The notes beneath the pieces are model-generated. The model was not told the origin of the DNA. It worked only from the letters and a program-made list of their open reading frames with translations, and did not search any database. A stretch of 64,000 bases of DNA from Photobacterium leiognathi (GTDB lineage: Bacteria > Pseudomonadota > Gammaproteobacteria > Enterobacterales > Vibrionaceae), in assembly GCF_030685535.1 (NCBI RefSeq), contig NZ_CP131601.1, positions 2,418,001 through 2,482,000 on the forward strand, given 5' to 3'. Below, one piece after another: positions 8,555 to 19,376 of the stretch (position 1 is the stretch's first letter; each line of letters begins with the position of its first letter). Both the position numbers and the translations under genes were made by a program.

Positions 8555-9221
8555 AAGGTTTTATTGGGTTAAATTGATACAATTTGCCACTTAAACCGGT
8601 TAATTTTTTCAGGTCATCAATCTTAGCTAGAAGCTTATCTTTTGACAGATCTGGCCCTACTACTACTTTGACATATTGGCCTGGTTGCGCATTTTTAGGT
8701 AATAAATGTGCTTGATAACCATTAAGGCGTAATTTCGCAACTAATGCACTCGCATTTTTAAAATTACCAAAAGTACCTAATTGGATCATCCAACCACTGT
8801 TTTTCAAATCGCTATTACTAACAGTTACTGGTTTAGGTGCCGGCTTTTCAGCAGGTTTAGGCTGTGGTTTCACAACTGGCTTCGGTTGCTCTACAGGCAC
8901 AACAGGTTTAGCCGGTTGAGCTGTTTTATCTTCTACCACTGTATATGTTTCATCATCGTCAGCATGAGAAGACGAAACTGTCTCTTTCCCATTATCAACT
9001 GTTACAGTCACAGGCTCTTTTGGTAGCTCTGTATTTGCCGTTTCAGGATCGGGAATTTGTTCCTGCTCCTTTTGATCACCTACTTTAGGTTGTAGCGGAA
9101 TACTCGCGAACTGCTCTTTATAATGTTGCTTTTGCCCATCAAAAAGATCAGGAAGAAAAATCACGCCAACTGTTACCAAAATAATGGTACCAATTAGTCG
9201 ATTTTGAAATTGGCTCGCCAC
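8553..9221 (-). CDS. dedD: SPOR-domain cell-division protein DedD
   Basis: DedD is a bitopic inner-membrane protein that localises to the septum through its SPOR domain, which binds denuded peptidoglycan glycans. The start is placed at GTG 9219-9221, giving (M)ASQFQNRLIGTIILV, because it is preceded by a GGAG box five bases away and the resulting N-terminus and length (222) match E. coli DedD (220). An upstream in-frame ATG at 9269 would add 16 unrelated residues. One membrane segment (about 8-26) is followed by a Pro/Lys-rich periplasmic linker and the C-terminal SPOR domain ('GWMIQLGTFGNFKNASALVAKL'). It lies 51 bases after folC. Confidence 0.93.
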   Translation of the reverse strand: MASQFQNRLIGTIILVTVGVIFLPDLFDGQKQHYKEQFASIPLQPKVGDQKEQEQIPDPETANTELPKEPVTVTVDNGKETVSSSHADDDETYTVVEDKTAQPAKPVVPVEQPKPVVKPQPKPAEKPAPKPVTVSNSDLKNSGWMIQLGTFGNFKNASALVAKLRLNGYQAHLLPKNAQPGQYVKVVVGPDLSKDKLLAKIDDLKKLTGLSGKLYQFNPIKP

Positions 9222-9272
9222 ATGGACTCCTATGCTATTTAAGCGCTTTGTAATAAAGCGCTTTTTCACTAC

Positions 9273-10532
9273 TTAACTTAAATGACTCGTAATCTGGCCG
9301 ACAGTGTAAAACGAGCCAAAGACGATTACCATATCATCCTCACCAGCCTGTGTTAGGGCTTGGTCAAATGCCGATTCAGGCTTATCAAAACCTACACAGT
9401 TTGCTGGTAAATGTTGCAATATCTCTTCAGCGGTTGCCGCTCTTGGCCCTGTTAGTGATGCAGGGTACCAATCATCAACCGTGTCTCTCATTGCAGCAAT
9501 AGTAGAAGCAATATCTTTATCATGTAACATTGCAACCACAGCATGGATTTTATTCTTACCTTCTTTCTGTTTAATTTTGCTTAGTTGATTCGCAAAGTAT
9601 TCAGCAGAATGCGGGTTGTGTGCTACGTCCATAATGATTAATGGTTGCTCACTCACTCGCTGCATGCGCCCCGGTAATTGCGCTTTCTTCAAACCATTAA
9701 TAATGTTTTCTTCAGAAATATCCAGCTCTGCAGCACCTAATGCCATTAGTGCTGTTGCCGCATTAGGAAGAGGCAGATTCGGTAACGGTAGCTGTGTCAA
9801 ATCAAATGCACCGCACTGCCAATTCCAGTGGTTATCTTCAATCTGGTATTCAAACTGATAACCCACTTGATATAACTCTGCGCCAATATCATCGGCATGC
9901 GCAGGTACTGTTGCGGGCGGGTGAGGCTTACCACAAATCGCAGGCTTACCAGAGCGGAAAATACCTGCTTTTTCATAGCCAATCACATCAATATTGTCAC
10001 CAAGCCAATCAACATGATCAATGGCAAGGCTAGTGATCACACTAACATCGTGATCAACAATATTGGTTGCATCTAAACGGCCACCTAAACCGACTTCTAA
10101 TACCACCACATCCACCTGATGGGTTTTAAATAGTGTCAGCGCAGATAATGTACCAAACTCAAACAGGCTCAAACTGATATCACCACGTGCAGCTTCAACA
10201 CTGGCAAAAGCTTTAGTGTGCTCACTATCGTCTAATTCTTGGTTATTGATGCGAACGCGCTCGTTATAACGTACAAGATGAGGAGAGCTATAAACACCAA
10301 CCTTATAACCTGCTTCAATCAAGATAGCCTCTAGCATGGCACAGGTTGAGCCTTTTCCATTAGTACCAGCAACAGTAATCACACAAGGAGCTGGTTTTAA
10401 TAACTCAGCTTTTTGCCCAACCGCTTTAACGCGATCTAACCCTAGATCTATCGCGCTAGTATGTAATTCCTCAAGGTATTTCAGCCATATTGAAAGCGAG
10501 GCTGTCGCTTGTGGTGCCATCAATCCTGACAT
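9273..10532 (-). CDS. folC: Bifunctional dihydrofolate synthase / folylpolyglutamate synthase
   Basis: FolC adds glutamate to dihydropteroate and extends the polyglutamate tail of folates. The 419-residue protein has the Mur-ligase-type P-loop at residues 54-62 (VAGTNGKGS), 'VYSSPHLVRYNERVRI', 'VVLEVGLGGRLDATN', 'SLAIDHVDWLGD' and 'DVAHNPHSAEYF', in the order found in E. coli FolC (422). It is part of the conserved accD-folC-dedD-cvpA-purF gene string, on the same strand as its neighbours, with 186 bases and a terminator separating it from accD. Confidence 0.97.
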   Translation of the reverse strand: MSGLMAPQATASLSIWLKYLEELHTSAIDLGLDRVKAVGQKAELLKPAPCVITVAGTNGKGSTCAMLEAILIEAGYKVGVYSSPHLVRYNERVRINNQELDDSEHTKAFASVEAARGDISLSLFEFGTLSALTLFKTHQVDVVVLEVGLGGRLDATNIVDHDVSVITSLAIDHVDWLGDNIDVIGYEKAGIFRSGKPAICGKPHPPATVPAHADDIGAELYQVGYQFEYQIEDNHWNWQCGAFDLTQLPLPNLPLPNAATALMALGAAELDISEENIINGLKKAQLPGRMQRVSEQPLIIMDVAHNPHSAEYFANQLSKIKQKEGKNKIHAVVAMLHDKDIASTIAAMRDTVDDWYPASLTGPRAATAEEILQHLPANCVGFDKPESAFDQALTQAGEDDMVIVFGSFYTVGQITSHLS

Positions 10533-10661
10533 GAGAACTCATTCATTTGTTTATAACTAACTTAAGTCATAATTTACCATCGAATCTCTTATAACTTAAA
10601 TCTCAGATCAGATTAATTCGATGAATCGACAACAGAATCGTATTTGTATTGCTAAACGCGC

Positions 10662-10697
10662 AAAAAAAAACCGCTTAGCTAGTGGCTAAACGGTTTT
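10662..10697 (-). terminator. Rho-independent terminator of accD
   Basis: On the minus strand a 13-bp stem with one G-U pair (10667-10679 with 10685-10697) is followed by nine T. It lies 21 bases after the accD stop. Confidence 0.92.
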
Positions 10698-10718
10698 CTT
10701 TATAAACCAATAAATTAG

Positions 10719-11648
10719 TTATGCGTTTTCTGAATTTTCAGCTTCAACTTTCGCTTCAATTTCTACTGGCTTGCTATCTACAGAGACGACAAGTGGAGAA
10801 GCTTGGTTAGTCATTTTCGCAACTAAGCCTGCAATTCGCTGACGCATTTCACGGCGATCAACAATCATATCAATTGCACCGTGTTCTAGTAGGAACTCGC
10901 TACGTTGGAAACCTTCAGGTAGCTTCTCACGCACTGTTTGCTCGATAACACGTTGACCTGCAAAACCAATTAATGCTTTAGGCTCACCAATGTTGATATC
11001 ACCAAGCATGGCAAGAGATGCTGATACACCCCCCATTGTTGGATCTGTCAGTACAGAGAAGAACGGTAAACCTTTTGCAGATAAACGCTCAAGTGCAGCA
11101 CTTGTTTTTGCCATTTGCATCAACGACATTAGCGCTTCTTGCATACGTGCACCGCCACTTGCTGAGAAGCAAATTAATGGGCAGTTATTTTCAATCGCAG
11201 CATCAACAGCACGGACAAACTTAGCACCCACAACCGAGCCCATTGAGCCGCCCATGAATGAGAATTCAAAAGCACATGCAACAACAGGTAGACCAAGTAA
11301 GTCACCTTTCATTGCCACTAATGCGTCTTTCTCGCCTGTTGCTTTTTGTGCTGCAGATAAGCGATCTTTGTATTTTTTAGAATCGCGGAATTTAAGCTTA
11401 TCTTGAGGCTCTAGCTCTGCGGCAATCTCAACTTGCGTATCAGCGTCAAGGAAAGTTTCAAGACGACGACGTGCTTTCATACGCATGTGATGATCACACT
11501 TAGGGCACACCTCTAGATTGCGTTCAAGATCTGCATGGTACAGTACTTGATCACAAGAGGTACATTTCGTCCAAACGCCCTCAGGAATCGACACTTTTCG
11601 TGAAGAGACAATGTTGCTTTTAGTTAGAATCTTTTCAAGCCAGCTCAT
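10719..11648 (-). CDS. accD: Acetyl-CoA carboxylase carboxyltransferase subunit beta
   Basis: AccD pairs with AccA to move carboxyl from biotin to acetyl-CoA, making malonyl-CoA for fatty-acid synthesis. The 309 residues carry an N-terminal four-Cys zinc ribbon (Cys29, 32, 48 and 51) followed by the crotonase-fold domain ('[15 protein letters not shown]', '[22 protein letters not shown]', '[12 protein letters not shown]'). The C-terminal tail after about 285 is Glu-rich. Length and motifs match E. coli AccD (304). The dedA gene that often lies between truA and accD in enterobacteria is absent: only 140 bases separate them. Confidence 0.97.
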   Translation of the reverse strand: MSWLEKILTKSNIVSSRKVSIPEGVWTKCTSCDQVLYHADLERNLEVCPKCDHHMRMKARRRLETFLDADTQVEIAAELEPQDKLKFRDSKKYKDRLSAAQKATGEKDALVAMKGDLLGLPVVACAFEFSFMGGSMGSVVGAKFVRAVDAAIENNCPLICFSASGGARMQEALMSLMQMAKTSAALERLSAKGLPFFSVLTDPTMGGVSASLAMLGDINIGEPKALIGFAGQRVIEQTVREKLPEGFQRSEFLLEHGAIDMIVDRREMRQRIAGLVAKMTNQASPLVVSVDSKPVEIEAKVEAENSENA

Positions 11649-11788
11649 GAATGACCTTTATTCTTAATGCTTCCGCCGTCAATGGCCGAAGATACAAATT
11701 CATTGGATAACGATCAGAGATTAAAACACAATCTTGCTAATCTGTAGATAAAAAACTGGTACTACCTTATCAACGTAAGGTAAGTAAC

Positions 11789-12574
11789 TCAATCAGCTAA
11801 GAATAATGGTCCTAACGGAACTCGAGGTAAATTGTGCTCTTGCGGGTAGTCAACATCCACTAAATACAAGCCTTCCGCTTTTGCTGTTGCGCCTGCTAAT
11901 GTGCGATCTTTTTGCTCGAGTAACCATTTGATCCATTCTGGTTTCTCTTCACCCTTACCGACTTTGATCAAGCTACCTGTGATATTGCGTACCATATGGT
12001 GAACAAACGCATTTGCTTTGATATCAATGATCACGAAATCACCTTGGCGCGTTACTTTCAGGTGCATTAAATTACGCCATGGGCTACGAGATTGACAATG
12101 CACAGCGCGGAATGACGTAAAGTCATTCTCACCTAAAAGATACTGACCCGCTTCATGCATTTTCTTCTCATCAAGGTGACCATGATAATGGCTCACACCA
12201 GTACCTAAGATAGCCGGACGCAGCGCATTATTGAAAATGATATAACGGTAACGACGTGCTGTTGCCGTGAAACGAGCATGGAAGTCTTCACTGACTTCTG
12301 TTGCCCAACGTACAGCAATATCTTTAGGTAGGTTTGCATTCGCCCCCATGGTCCATGCCACCATTTTACGATCAATATTGACATCAAAGTGAACAACTTG
12401 GCCTGTACCGTGCACGCCAGCGTCGGTGCGCCCTGCACAGAACACTTCAATGGGCTGGTTTGCAACTTTAGAGAGAGCTTTTTCCAAACGCTCTTGTACA
12501 CTATCTACATCACGTTGGCGTTGCCAGCCATAATACTTGGCACCATCGTACTCTACACCTAAAGCTATTCGCAT
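11789..12574 (-). CDS. truA: tRNA pseudouridine(38-40) synthase TruA
   Basis: TruA converts uridines 38, 39 and 40 in the anticodon stem-loop of many tRNAs to pseudouridine. The 261-residue protein has the family start '[16 protein letters not shown]', the catalytic Asp51 in [12 protein letters not shown], and '[19 protein letters not shown]' near 200. Length is close to E. coli TruA (270). It lies downstream of fimV, whose terminator at 12719-12750 suggests that truA has its own promoter in the 143 bases between that hairpin and its start. Confidence 0.97.
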   Translation of the reverse strand: MRIALGVEYDGAKYYGWQRQRDVDSVQERLEKALSKVANQPIEVFCAGRTDAGVHGTGQVVHFDVNIDRKMVAWTMGANANLPKDIAVRWATEVSEDFHARFTATARRYRYIIFNNALRPAILGTGVSHYHGHLDEKKMHEAGQYLLGENDFTSFRAVHCQSRSPWRNLMHLKVTRQGDFVIIDIKANAFVHHMVRNITGSLIKVGKGEEKPEWIKWLLEQKDRTLAGATAKAEGLYLVDVDYPQEHNLPRVPLGPLFLAD

Positions 12575-12718
12575 AATTCTTTCAACTTCGCTTAATCAAA
12601 CCTATGTAAATTGCGTACCACGCCATTTACCTCATCTTTGGTGAATTATAAGTAATTCGTTAGGTAAGTGAAAGAATAGCGCTGTATCAACGTAAGATTA
12701 GGTACATCAATAGATAAT

Positions 12719-12750
12719 AAAAAAGCACGATAGATCATCTACCGTGCTTT
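12719..12750 (-). terminator. Rho-independent terminator of fimV/hubP
   Basis: A long stem (12722-12735 with 12737-12750, one G-U pair in the minus-strand RNA) is followed by six T on the minus strand. Confidence 0.9.
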
Positions 12751-12767
12751 TTATTTATAATTTACCG

Positions 12768-15700
12768 CTACATTTTAATGCTAGATAACAGTTTTTTCGC
12801 TTCATCCTTTAAGGCTTGCTCAGCATTTTTAGCAATATCTTCAAGTAAACCAACAGCACCCTCGCTGTCATTCATTTCAAGATAGGCTTTCGCTAAATCA
12901 AGCTTGCTTGCATACTCACAAGCAGTATCGACATCGTACTCAGCAATACTCGCTAACATCTCAGGGTAATCATCAAGCCCCACTTCTAAGTTCAGTGGAT
13001 TAGCATCAGGATCAGCTTGCTCATGCAAAGGATCATCTTTCATTAGCTCTTCAATACTAATGTAAGTTGGCTTCTCCACGGCTTTTTCACTGTCGCCTAG
13101 CAATTCACTACTCGCTGATTGACTCACATCACTATCTCGTAGGGAAAATTCAGACTCTAACGATAATGTCTCCAAGTCTTCTTTCACTAACTGTGGTTGT
13201 TGAGTCCAATCTTCTTGCTCTAACTCTGGCTCTGATGCTGACGTCTGCCAAACTTTAGCATCATCATCAGACAGCTCATCGGCAAATGCTTGCGTGTTAA
13301 TATCATCAGCAATATGTTGCGTTAATAAACCATCACGCTCATCGTCTTCTAAGCCTAATCCTGAGCGCTCCACTTTTTGTGTTGTTTGTGGTGACGGCTC
13401 TTGATTAACAACACTCGCAAATTCTGGCGTCACTGTTTGTTCAGTGAATTGTTCAGCCAGCTGTGATTGCTCAGTATCTTTAGACGTTTGCAGATCAGGT
13501 TGTTGTTCTGTGGATAATGATTCATCGAATAACAACGCATCCATATCAAGACCAGCAGAATCAACCATGTTTTGATCAAGCTGATCAAGTACGACAGGCT
13601 TTTCTTCACGATAAGCCACTTCTTCGTTAGGCAAACGAAGCCCTTGTTCAATTTCATATTGCTCAAGTTCATGTTGCTCATCTAACGAGGCTTGCAGCGC
13701 TTCGCTTTCATCAAACTCAGGAATGCTCGATGGATCTAGCTTTTCAAATGGATAACTATCATGCTGCGCTGTATCAAATGGTGATAATGCTTTATCAGAT
13801 CCAAGCTGTGCCGAAGTATTCTCTAACTCGGTATGATCTGTCGTTATATCAACATTAGAGGCAAAATCGGCCTTAGGCTTATATTGTTCAGCCGCCTCTG
13901 CTGCCTGCTGAAGCTGGCGGATCACATTATCAAGTGCGATTTGTTCATCAACATCGTTATTAAATGTTGTTTCATCTAATGGCTCTGCTTCTGGATCGTC
14001 AAATGCTGCTTGCTCATCAAACTCTGGCAAATCATCTAATGACAACACATCATTATGAGCAGCATCTTCTTTCGGCTGCTGATATGTTTCACCATCAAAA
14101 GCCTTTAACGCTTCTTCTTCGTCAAAAACAGGTAAGTCCTCGACTGAGATTGCTTCATCGGACTCACCTGAATCAGTTGCTAGATGATTAGCAAGTGCAT
14201 CTTGCTCATCCAATTCGCGCTCTAAATCAGAAACTGTTAATGGTTTAACATCGCTATCAAGTGATTGACGGTAAAAAGCTTCGTCCAATACGTCATCTAA
14301 GATTTCATCAAACTTCTGCTCACTTGCCGCAGACAGTTGTTGTAGCTCTTCTGAGTTATTTGGCTCATTACCACCTTGAGATACAACAGCTTCTGCACTT
14401 TCGTCAGCAAATGCATCTTCAAACAAGGCATCAAGCTCAGCTTCATTTTCAGCTTGAGCAATCAGTAATGATTCAGATGATTGACTCTCTTCAGTATCTT
14501 GCTGTGGCGCTTCTGCTTTTGTCAGAGCCTCTTCTTGTTTCTCATCACTCGTGTCATGAGTATTTTCGATCACATCATCAAGCTCTGAAACTACTTCATC
14601 TTGCCCTGTTTCAGTATTCTCAACGAGAGGCTGAGACTCTTTTGTAGACTCTTCTTGCTGTGAAGATAAAATTTCATCAAGTAACTCAGTGCTAGATTCA
14701 TCTAGTGCCACATTATTATCAGAAAAAGAATCTATCTCTTCATCATCGTGAAGCAGTTCATCAAGTAGCTCTGTACTATCTTCTGCAACTTCAAAATCTT
14801 CTTCCGTTTGCGCTTTTTCGTCATCATCGAGCAGTAACTCGTCAAGTAAGGCGGTGCTGTCTTCTTCAAGCTCTATATCGCTACTTAACTCATCATCTTC
14901 CACCAACTCATCTAATAATGCAGTGCTCCCCTCTTCAAAGATGGTTTCATCATCAAGATTGTCTTCTGCCACTGCTTCATCTGTTTTTTCGAACTCAGGT
15001 AGATCTGTACTGAAGTTATTGAATAAAGCATCCAGTTCATCTTGGGCAACATTTTCTGATGGAGCGTTAGATGCGACTTCTGTATTTGACTCTGCTTTAT
15101 CTTCTTGTGTATCAGCTGATTGATCCTGATTATGCGCTTCAGCTTGTTGCAAAATCTCATCAAGTAACGATTGCTCTAGCAGACCGTTTTCTAATTCTTC
15201 ATCTTCAGAATGTAATTGAGTCTTATCGCCTGCATTATCAGCTTCACTTAAATCAAAGTCTTCGTGTGATAAATCAAACTCATCATTACTGATATCTGCT
15301 GTATCATCATCTTTAGCTGCATCATTGAGCGATTTCTCCCACATTAATGCTAACGCTTCATCAGCACTTGGCTCGCTCTCTTCATTATCCATTTCATCAA
15401 GTGCGCGCTCCATGTCTTCAAGACCGATAGCGTCATCACCTTTTACTGAAATACTGCTGCTAACGTTATTTTCAAATACGTCATCAAATTCAATCTCATC
15501 TGTAGCCTTATCAGTTTGAGATGGTGTTTCAACAGCGACATCATCAGTAAGGTCTGCAATAGGATCAGAAACTTTCACTTCAGTTTTATCTGATTGCTCG
15601 TCTTTCTCATCAATCTCTAATGTGAAATCAGGATCATTAAATAAATCGTCGTCAGCGAATAGATCATCTAAATCATCAGCATCTTCTGAATCAGTCTCTT

Positions 15701-16922
15701 TACCATCAATAGGCGGAACCACTACTGGTGCATTGTCTGTCGCTGTTGCGTCAGGTGCTTGTAGTGACTTCACTTCATCTTGTTCGTCTTCGTTTTTACG
15801 ACGTAATAAGAAGAAAGCTAATAAGGCTGCAATTAAGCCGCCAGGGATAATACCTGCAGCCGCAAGAGCCCATGGATTATTAGCCAGTGAATCAAACCAG
15901 GTTGAGGTAGGTGGCGTCACAGGTTGTGGCGCATTTTGCAGTTGCTTTTGCTGTTCTAAGAAAGTTAACAGTTCTTGGCGTACATCATCGCTATCTTTAA
16001 CTTGATCTTTTAATGCCTCAACTTCTTGCTGCATTTCAGCTAAACGCAAACGTAGCAGGTGATTGCTCTCCACCAGCTTAGTCATTTGTTCATCAGTTAA
16101 CGCTTGTTGCTGTTCAGACAGTTCTGGTTTAGCAGGGATAGCTTCTGCAGAATCAGCTGTTTTCACATCAGATGCTACGGTTTCTGCTGGCTTTTCTGTA
16201 CCCGCTGCCATATTGGATGTTGCAGTACTAACAGCCGCTGCCGTTGTTGCTGCAGCCACTGCTTTTTCAATTGTTTTAGCTGAATCCTCTGATGTTGGTT
16301 GTGCCGTATTCGCAGGCGTAGGCGCTACAGGCTTTACAACAGTATCAGCGGGTTTAATTTTTTGCGTCGCCTCTTTTTTCTCGGCTTGAATTGTTTTTAA
16401 TTCTTCCGGCTTTGGCTTTAATTTAACAACGCGTTTAGGCTTAGGTGTTGTTTTTAGGTAAGGTGCACGCTTTTTGTCTGCCTCTAATTGGCGGCGGATC
16501 AAACTTTCTTTTTCATTGTTAATTTGGCTCAGCGTTGGCATTACCAAATAACTACCCGGCACTAGACCGTGAATATTGCTATTTTCAAACGCTTGCGGGT
16601 TTACATGATAAATCGCACCAATCACTTGGTAGACAGAAACCGATGCATTAGGGCGATGACGCGAAGCAATAGACCACAAGGTTTCTTTTTCTCCTGTTGG
16701 ACCATAACGACGTGCCGTCAATTTCGTGGTAGTAGACTGTGGTATTGTTTGAAGAGACGGTAATGCATTTCCATTACGATTAGCTTGCGAATAGGATCCA
16801 TCCTCATTCGATGGGCCAACAATGCGAACCGTATTTGCATTCACCACAGGTAAATAAGATGAGATGGTAACGAAGGCTACCGGCACAATAAAGCGCTTTA
16901 AGATCTTTGGAATATCAGACAC
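12768..16922 (-). CDS. hubP: FimV/HubP-family polar organiser protein
   Basis: HubP/FimV proteins sit at the old cell pole, where they anchor chromosome-origin, chemotaxis and flagellar placement factors (HubP in Vibrio) or support type IV pili (FimV in Pseudomonas). The 1384-residue protein starts at GTG and has a signal peptide (cleavage about residue 30, ...VVNANTV), a LysM-like peptidoglycan-binding region (about 75-135), a coiled coil (about 285-325), one membrane segment (about 345-372, ending in LLRRK) and a very long acidic cytoplasmic region. The C-terminal FimV domain (last 70 residues, 'DTACEYASKLDLAKAYLEMNDSEGA' shortened here) has TPR character. Degenerate short repeats fill the acidic part (see findings). 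Gene order asd-fimV-truA is conserved in relatives. Confidence 0.93.
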   Translation of the reverse strand: MSDIPKILKRFIVPVAFVTISSYLPVVNANTVRIVGPSNEDGSYSQANRNGNALPSLQTIPQSTTTKLTARRYGPTGEKETLWSIASRHRPNASVSVYQVIGAIYHVNPQAFENSNIHGLVPGSYLVMPTLSQINNEKESLIRRQLEADKKRAPYLKTTPKPKRVVKLKPKPEELKTIQAEKKEATQKIKPADTVVKPVAPTPANTAQPTSEDSAKTIEKAVAAATTAAAVSTATSNMAAGTEKPAETVASDVKTADSAEAIPAKPELSEQQQALTDEQMTKLVESNHLLRLRLAEMQQEVEALKDQVKDSDDVRQELLTFLEQQKQLQNAPQPVTPPTSTWFDSLANNPWALAAAGIIPGGLIAALLAFFLLRRKNEDEQDEVKSLQAPDATATDNAPVVVPPIDGKETDSEDADDLDDLFADDDLFNDPDFTLEIDEKDEQSDKTEVKVSDPIADLTDDVAVETPSQTDKATDEIEFDDVFENNVSSSISVKGDDAIGLEDMERALDEMDNEESEPSADEALALMWEKSLNDAAKDDDTADISNDEFDLSHEDFDLSEADNAGDKTQLHSEDEELENGLLEQSLLDEILQQAEAHNQDQSADTQEDKAESNTEVASNAPSENVAQDELDALFNNFSTDLPEFEKTDEAVAEDNLDDETIFEEGSTALLDELVEDDELSSDIELEEDSTALLDELLLDDDEKAQTEEDFEVAEDSTELLDELLHDDEEIDSFSDNNVALDESSTELLDEILSSQQEESTKESQPLVENTETGQDEVVSELDDVIENTHDTSDEKQEEALTKAEAPQQDTEESQSSESLLIAQAENEAELDALFEDAFADESAEAVVSQGGNEPNNSEELQQLSAASEQKFDEILDDVLDEAFYRQSLDSDVKPLTVSDLERELDEQDALANHLATDSGESDEAISVEDLPVFDEEEALKAFDGETYQQPKEDAAHNDVLSLDDLPEFDEQAAFDDPEAEPLDETTFNNDVDEQIALDNVIRQLQQAAEAAEQYKPKADFASNVDITTDHTELENTSAQLGSDKALSPFDTAQHDSYPFEKLDPSSIPEFDESEALQASLDEQHELEQYEIEQGLRLPNEEVAYREEKPVVLDQLDQNMVDSAGLDMDALLFDESLSTEQQPDLQTSKDTEQSQLAEQFTEQTVTPEFASVVNQEPSPQTTQKVERSGLGLEDDERDGLLTQHIADDINTQAFADELSDDDAKVWQTSASEPELEQEDWTQQPQLVKEDLETLSLESEFSLRDSDVSQSASSELLGDSEKAVEKPTYISIEELMKDDPLHEQADPDANPLNLEVGLDDYPEMLASIAEYDVDTACEYASKLDLAKAYLEMNDSEGAVGLLEDIAKNAEQALKDEAKKLLSSIKM

Positions 16923-17130
16923 TGCCTGCGTTCCTCTCTGGCAGAGATAAATAGGACGAAAAGCATTTATCCGAAAATACCCTTCGAGATAATACAGTTA
17001 TTACACGTAAACCATAATGAACATGTAACGGCGACATTGAGCAAAACTTAACGTCATAACGGATAATTCTTGCTAGCTCACTTTATATGTCAAGGGACTA
17101 CTTAGTGTTTTACCAGTAAGATCATGGAAA

Positions 17131-17165
17131 AGAAGAAGGAGCAATTTCTCACTCCTTCTTTTTAT
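17131..17165 (-). terminator. Hairpin terminator downstream of asd
   Basis: AAGAAGGAG (17132-17140 region) pairs with CTCCTTCTT ending at 17161, loop of 10 bases. The tail on the minus strand is pyrimidine-rich rather than a pure T-run, and the plus strand has five T, so it may act in both directions. Confidence 0.7.
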
Positions 17166-17170
17166 TTGTT

Positions 17171-18184
17171 TTACAAATATTCTTCAATCAGCTTTTCAGC
17201 AATTTGAATACTGTTTGTTGCTGCGCCTTTACGAACGTTATCGGCAACAACCCACATATTAACCCCACAAGGATGGCTAATATCTTCACGAATACGGCCA
17301 ACCATAACGTGATCTTTACCTACAGCATCCGTCACTTGTGTTGGGTAATCTGTACCATGGAACACTTCAATACCATCAGTGTTTTCAAGCATGTTGATCA
17401 CATCCTCAACCACAACTGGTTGGTGAGTTTCAACGTGAACCGCTTCAGCATGACCAAAGAATGCTGAAACACGTACACATGTTGGGTTAACACGAATGCT
17501 TGCATCACCTAGGATTTTTTGTGTTTCCCACACCATTTTCATTTCTTCTTTGGTGTAACCATTATCAAGAAACTCATCGATGTGAGGCAAACAGTTAAAT
17601 GCAATTTGCTTGTCGTAAGCTTTGTTTTCAGCTGGTAAACCATTTAGCAATTTCGCTGTTTGACCTGCAAGCTCATCAATACCTTTACGACCAGAGCCTG
17701 AAACAGACTGGTAAGTTGCGACGTTAATACGATCAATACCGTATGCATCTTGAATTGGCTTCAGAGCAACCAGCATTTGAATCGTCGAACAGTTTGGGTT
17801 CGCAATAATATTACGGTTACGATAATCAGCAATCGCTTCAGGGTTCACTTCAGGAATAACCAGCGGTACATCGTATTCGTAACGGAACTCTGATGTATTA
17901 TCGATAACCACTACACCATGATCGGCAGCAATTGGCGCCCAATGCCGAGAAGCCTCTGCGCCTGCTGAGAACAGTGCAATTTGAACTTGACCCCAATCGA
18001 ACTCTTCTACGTTTTTAACACGGATAGATTTGCCTTTAAAACGTAGTACTTTGCCTGAGCTACGATCACTTGCCAGCAAGTAAAGATTGCGAACAGGAAA
18101 ATTGCGCTCTTCTAATACCTCGACCATCGCTTCGCCAACAGCGCCCGTTGCGCCGAGTATTGCAATATCATATTCCTGACTCAT
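17171..18184 (-). CDS. asd: Aspartate-semialdehyde dehydrogenase
   Basis: This NADPH enzyme reduces aspartyl phosphate to aspartate semialdehyde for Lys, Thr, Met and diaminopimelate synthesis. The 337 residues start with the nucleotide-binding '[14 protein letters not shown]' and keep the catalytic Cys132 in ANPNCSTIQ, plus '[13 protein letters not shown]' and '[12 protein letters not shown]'. The position (after pdxB, before fimV) is the one held by usg in E. coli, but the retained active-site Cys suggests a working dehydrogenase. Its start overlaps the pdxB stop by four bases (ATGA), implying translational coupling. Confidence 0.94.
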   Translation of the reverse strand: MSQEYDIAILGATGAVGEAMVEVLEERNFPVRNLYLLASDRSSGKVLRFKGKSIRVKNVEEFDWGQVQIALFSAGAEASRHWAPIAADHGVVVIDNTSEFRYEYDVPLVIPEVNPEAIADYRNRNIIANPNCSTIQMLVALKPIQDAYGIDRINVATYQSVSGSGRKGIDELAGQTAKLLNGLPAENKAYDKQIAFNCLPHIDEFLDNGYTKEEMKMVWETQKILGDASIRVNPTCVRVSAFFGHAEAVHVETHQPVVVEDVINMLENTDGIEVFHGTDYPTQVTDAVGKDHVMVGRIREDISHPCGVNMWVVADNVRKGAATNSIQIAEKLIEEYL

Positions 18185-19356
18185 TGAGTTACCTCTACTA
18201 CTGTAAAACCTAATTTAGCCAGCGACTCTACCTCAAAATCTGCCTTACCCGCTACTGTAATTGCACTATATTCACGACGATCCCAGTAGTTTTTACGCAT
18301 AAGATCAAAAGTGGTCGCCATTTTGCTGTTATCGTCGCCAGCTTGCTGCATCTGACGGCGGAAAATACCGTCATCTTTACGCACATCATAAACCAATTGA
18401 GTGAGGCTAAATAACGTAGCTTCATCCCATTGACGGCTCAGTTGGACTTGTGGAACAGGCGCAACAGGTAATAGCTCACTCGCCTCTACCTGCTTATTTA
18501 AACCTAAAAATTCACAGAATCGATTAAATACCATAGTAGTACCACGAGCCTTACCTTCAAGGCCGTAACCTGCTACATGTGGCGTTGCAAAGGCTAGATA
18601 GGGTAACAGCTCCAAATCCACTAGCGGCTCTTGTTCAAACACATCTAAAACTGCGGTAAGTAGTTTTCCTGTCCCGTTACTTGATGCCATTAATGCAGCT
18701 TTTAGGGCTTGGTTATCAACAACAGGACCACGTGCCGCATTGATCAAAATGGCGTTTGGCTTTAACGCATCAATAAAATCGGCATCGACAAGATGATGAG
18801 TGGGGTATTCAACATCACGAGTTAATGGAGTATGCGTGGTGATCACATCACATTCCGCCAACAAGGTTTCTAGTGAATGAAACTCACGCTCATCCCCTTG
18901 GGCTTGTTTTAATGGATCATTGAGTAAATAACGAATACCCAAAGCATCTAAACATTTTGCTAAATACGAACCAACGTTACCCGCACCAATAATACCAACT
19001 GTACGTTCAAAAATAGAAAAACCTTGTTGTTGTCCCAACACCATTAAGCTGCTCAGCACATATTCAGCGACACCGACTTTGTTACAACCAGGTGCTGCAG
19101 TAAATGTGATTCCACGCTTAGCAAGCAAGGCTTGATCAACGTGATCTTGTCCTGCCGTTGCCGTACCGACAAACTTCAACTTGTCCGCTTTTTCTAACAG
19201 GCTCTCATTTACTTTGGTTACTGAGCGGATCATTAGGGCATCAATCCCAATTAAATCATCAGCAGTTAAGTTACGACCTGGCTTTGCTATCACTTCCCCA
19301 AGTTCACTGAACAACTCAAATGCATACGGCATGTTTTCATCAATAAGGATTTTCAT
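18181..19356 (-). CDS. pdxB: Erythronate-4-phosphate dehydrogenase
   Basis: PdxB oxidises 4-phosphoerythronate in the DXP-dependent route to pyridoxal 5'-phosphate. The 391-residue protein is a D-2-hydroxyacid dehydrogenase with the substrate-domain start [16 protein letters not shown], the NAD-binding [10 protein letters not shown] at 121-130, 'NAARGPVVD' and '[16 protein letters not shown]'. The last 100 residues form the PdxB-specific dimerisation region. It is coupled to asd by an ATGA overlap and begins 20 bases after ugd, so the three may be co-transcribed. Confidence 0.97.
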   Translation of the reverse strand: MKILIDENMPYAFELFSELGEVIAKPGRNLTADDLIGIDALMIRSVTKVNESLLEKADKLKFVGTATAGQDHVDQALLAKRGITFTAAPGCNKVGVAEYVLSSLMVLGQQQGFSIFERTVGIIGAGNVGSYLAKCLDALGIRYLLNDPLKQAQGDEREFHSLETLLAECDVITTHTPLTRDVEYPTHHLVDADFIDALKPNAILINAARGPVVDNQALKAALMASSNGTGKLLTAVLDVFEQEPLVDLELLPYLAFATPHVAGYGLEGKARGTTMVFNRFCEFLGLNKQVEASELLPVAPVPQVQLSRQWDEATLFSLTQLVYDVRKDDGIFRRQMQQAGDDNSKMATTFDLMRKNYWDRREYSAITVAGKADFEVESLAKLGFTVVEVTQ

Positions 19357-19376
19357 TCAGGCTTTCCTTGCTTTAC

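Noticed and set aside
13067..16763. Many plus-strand frames of 60-130 codons, rich in Ser, Leu and His
   Set aside because: They are antisense to the acidic, repetitive part of hubP, whose codon bias leaves the opposite frames open.
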